DNA from: Lutibacter citreus
GTDB taxonomy: Bacteria > Bacteroidota > Bacteroidia > Flavobacteriales > Flavobacteriaceae
Reading direction: 5' to 3'
Assembly (NCBI RefSeq): GCF_003260195.1
Contig: NZ_QEIH01000006.1
Span: 186,001-250,000, forward strand
Length of the DNA stretch: 64,000 nt
Shown here: positions 63,973 to 64,000 of the stretch, one piece after another
Layout of the letters: the number at the start of each line of letters is the position of its first letter
Numbering within the stretch: position 1 is the first letter of the stretch
Made by a program: the position numbers and the translations under genes
The notes under the pieces: generated by a model
Told to the model about the DNA's origin: nothing
Databases searched by the model: none
What the model saw: the letters and a program-made list of their open reading frames with translations, nothing else

Positions 63973-64000
63973 ATGTTAATTATTGAAGAGGTTTTTCTAA

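Noticed and set aside
1-64000. CRISPR arrays, tRNA, rRNA or insertion sequences
   Set aside because: No spaced repeats, cloverleaf sequences, rRNA segments, transposase motifs or terminal repeats were seen on reading.

Overview
The window is a 64 kb stretch of AT-rich DNA from a marine Bacteroidota bacterium, most likely a flavobacterium. Signs are the low GC by eye, Bacteroidota-type lipoprotein signals (short N-terminus with SC or GC lipobox), a type IX secretion (T9SS) C-terminal sorting domain on one enzyme, Tat signals on oxidoreductases, and near absence of Shine-Dalgarno sequences. Every credible gene lies on the minus strand, so transcription runs from right to left. No tRNA, rRNA, CRISPR array, transposase or integrase was seen. 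No SusC/SusD pair, transcriptional regulator, formylglycine-generating enzyme or sugar-catabolism gene is in the window; they must lie outside it.

The content is a very large polysaccharide utilisation locus for a sulfated galactan. It holds 11 intact S1-type sulfatases, three GH2 enzymes, two proteins resembling iota-carrageenase (GH82), three proteins with the beta-propeller plus C-terminal layout of lambda-carrageenase (GH150), a GH110 alpha-1,3-galactosidase, a GH36/GH31-like alpha-glycosidase, a GH43-like propeller enzyme, two or three further TIM-barrel hydrolases of uncertain family, and two carbohydrate esterases, one of them a two-domain fusion. Together these point to red-algal carrageenans, probably the highly sulfated iota and lambda types. 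The family calls were made by reading motifs, not by a search.

Layout in transcription order (right to left). 63972-51338: GH150-like, GH82-like, sulfatase, GH110, double esterase, SASA esterase, ThuA-like, DUF1080, closed by a strong terminator at 51265-51303. 51166-47337: GH42-like enzyme and a lipoprotein sulfatase. 47336-46584: a 753-base region with decayed gene remnants. 46583-40237: sulfatase, clan GH-A enzyme, possible GH98-like enzyme. 39922-37272: sulfatase and GH43-like enzyme. 37001-27089: a compact unit of FAD oxidoreductase, FMN-binding-motif protein, CstA-family transporter, GH2 and GH150-like enzyme. 26667-25144: a sulfatase alone. 24927-14537: a second GH150-like/GH82-like pair, GH2, unknown hydrolase, sulfatase. 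14397-10717: second FAD oxidoreductase and a sulfatase, closed by a terminator. 10504-4693: two S1_7-like sulfatases, alpha-glycosidase, sulfatase, closed by a terminator. 4435-1: sulfatase and a GH2 enzyme that runs off the left edge.

Two things stand out. First, the locus has grown by repeated duplication and decay: the GH82-GH150 pair is present twice, and the intergenic gaps hold recognisable fossils of a sulfatase similar to 38438-39922, an S1_7-like sulfatase, two GH150-like C-termini and possibly a CstA C-terminus. Second, besides hydrolases and sulfatases it carries redox components (two Tat-exported FAD oxidoreductases, a protein with an ApbE-type flavinylation motif) and homologues of 3-keto-glycoside enzymes (DUF1080, ThuA). 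This suggests an oxidative route for cleaving or modifying carrageenan fragments in the periplasm. A recurring 15-base element, consensus ACTNANARNNACATT, lies in most of the longer intergenic gaps and may be a shared regulatory site.
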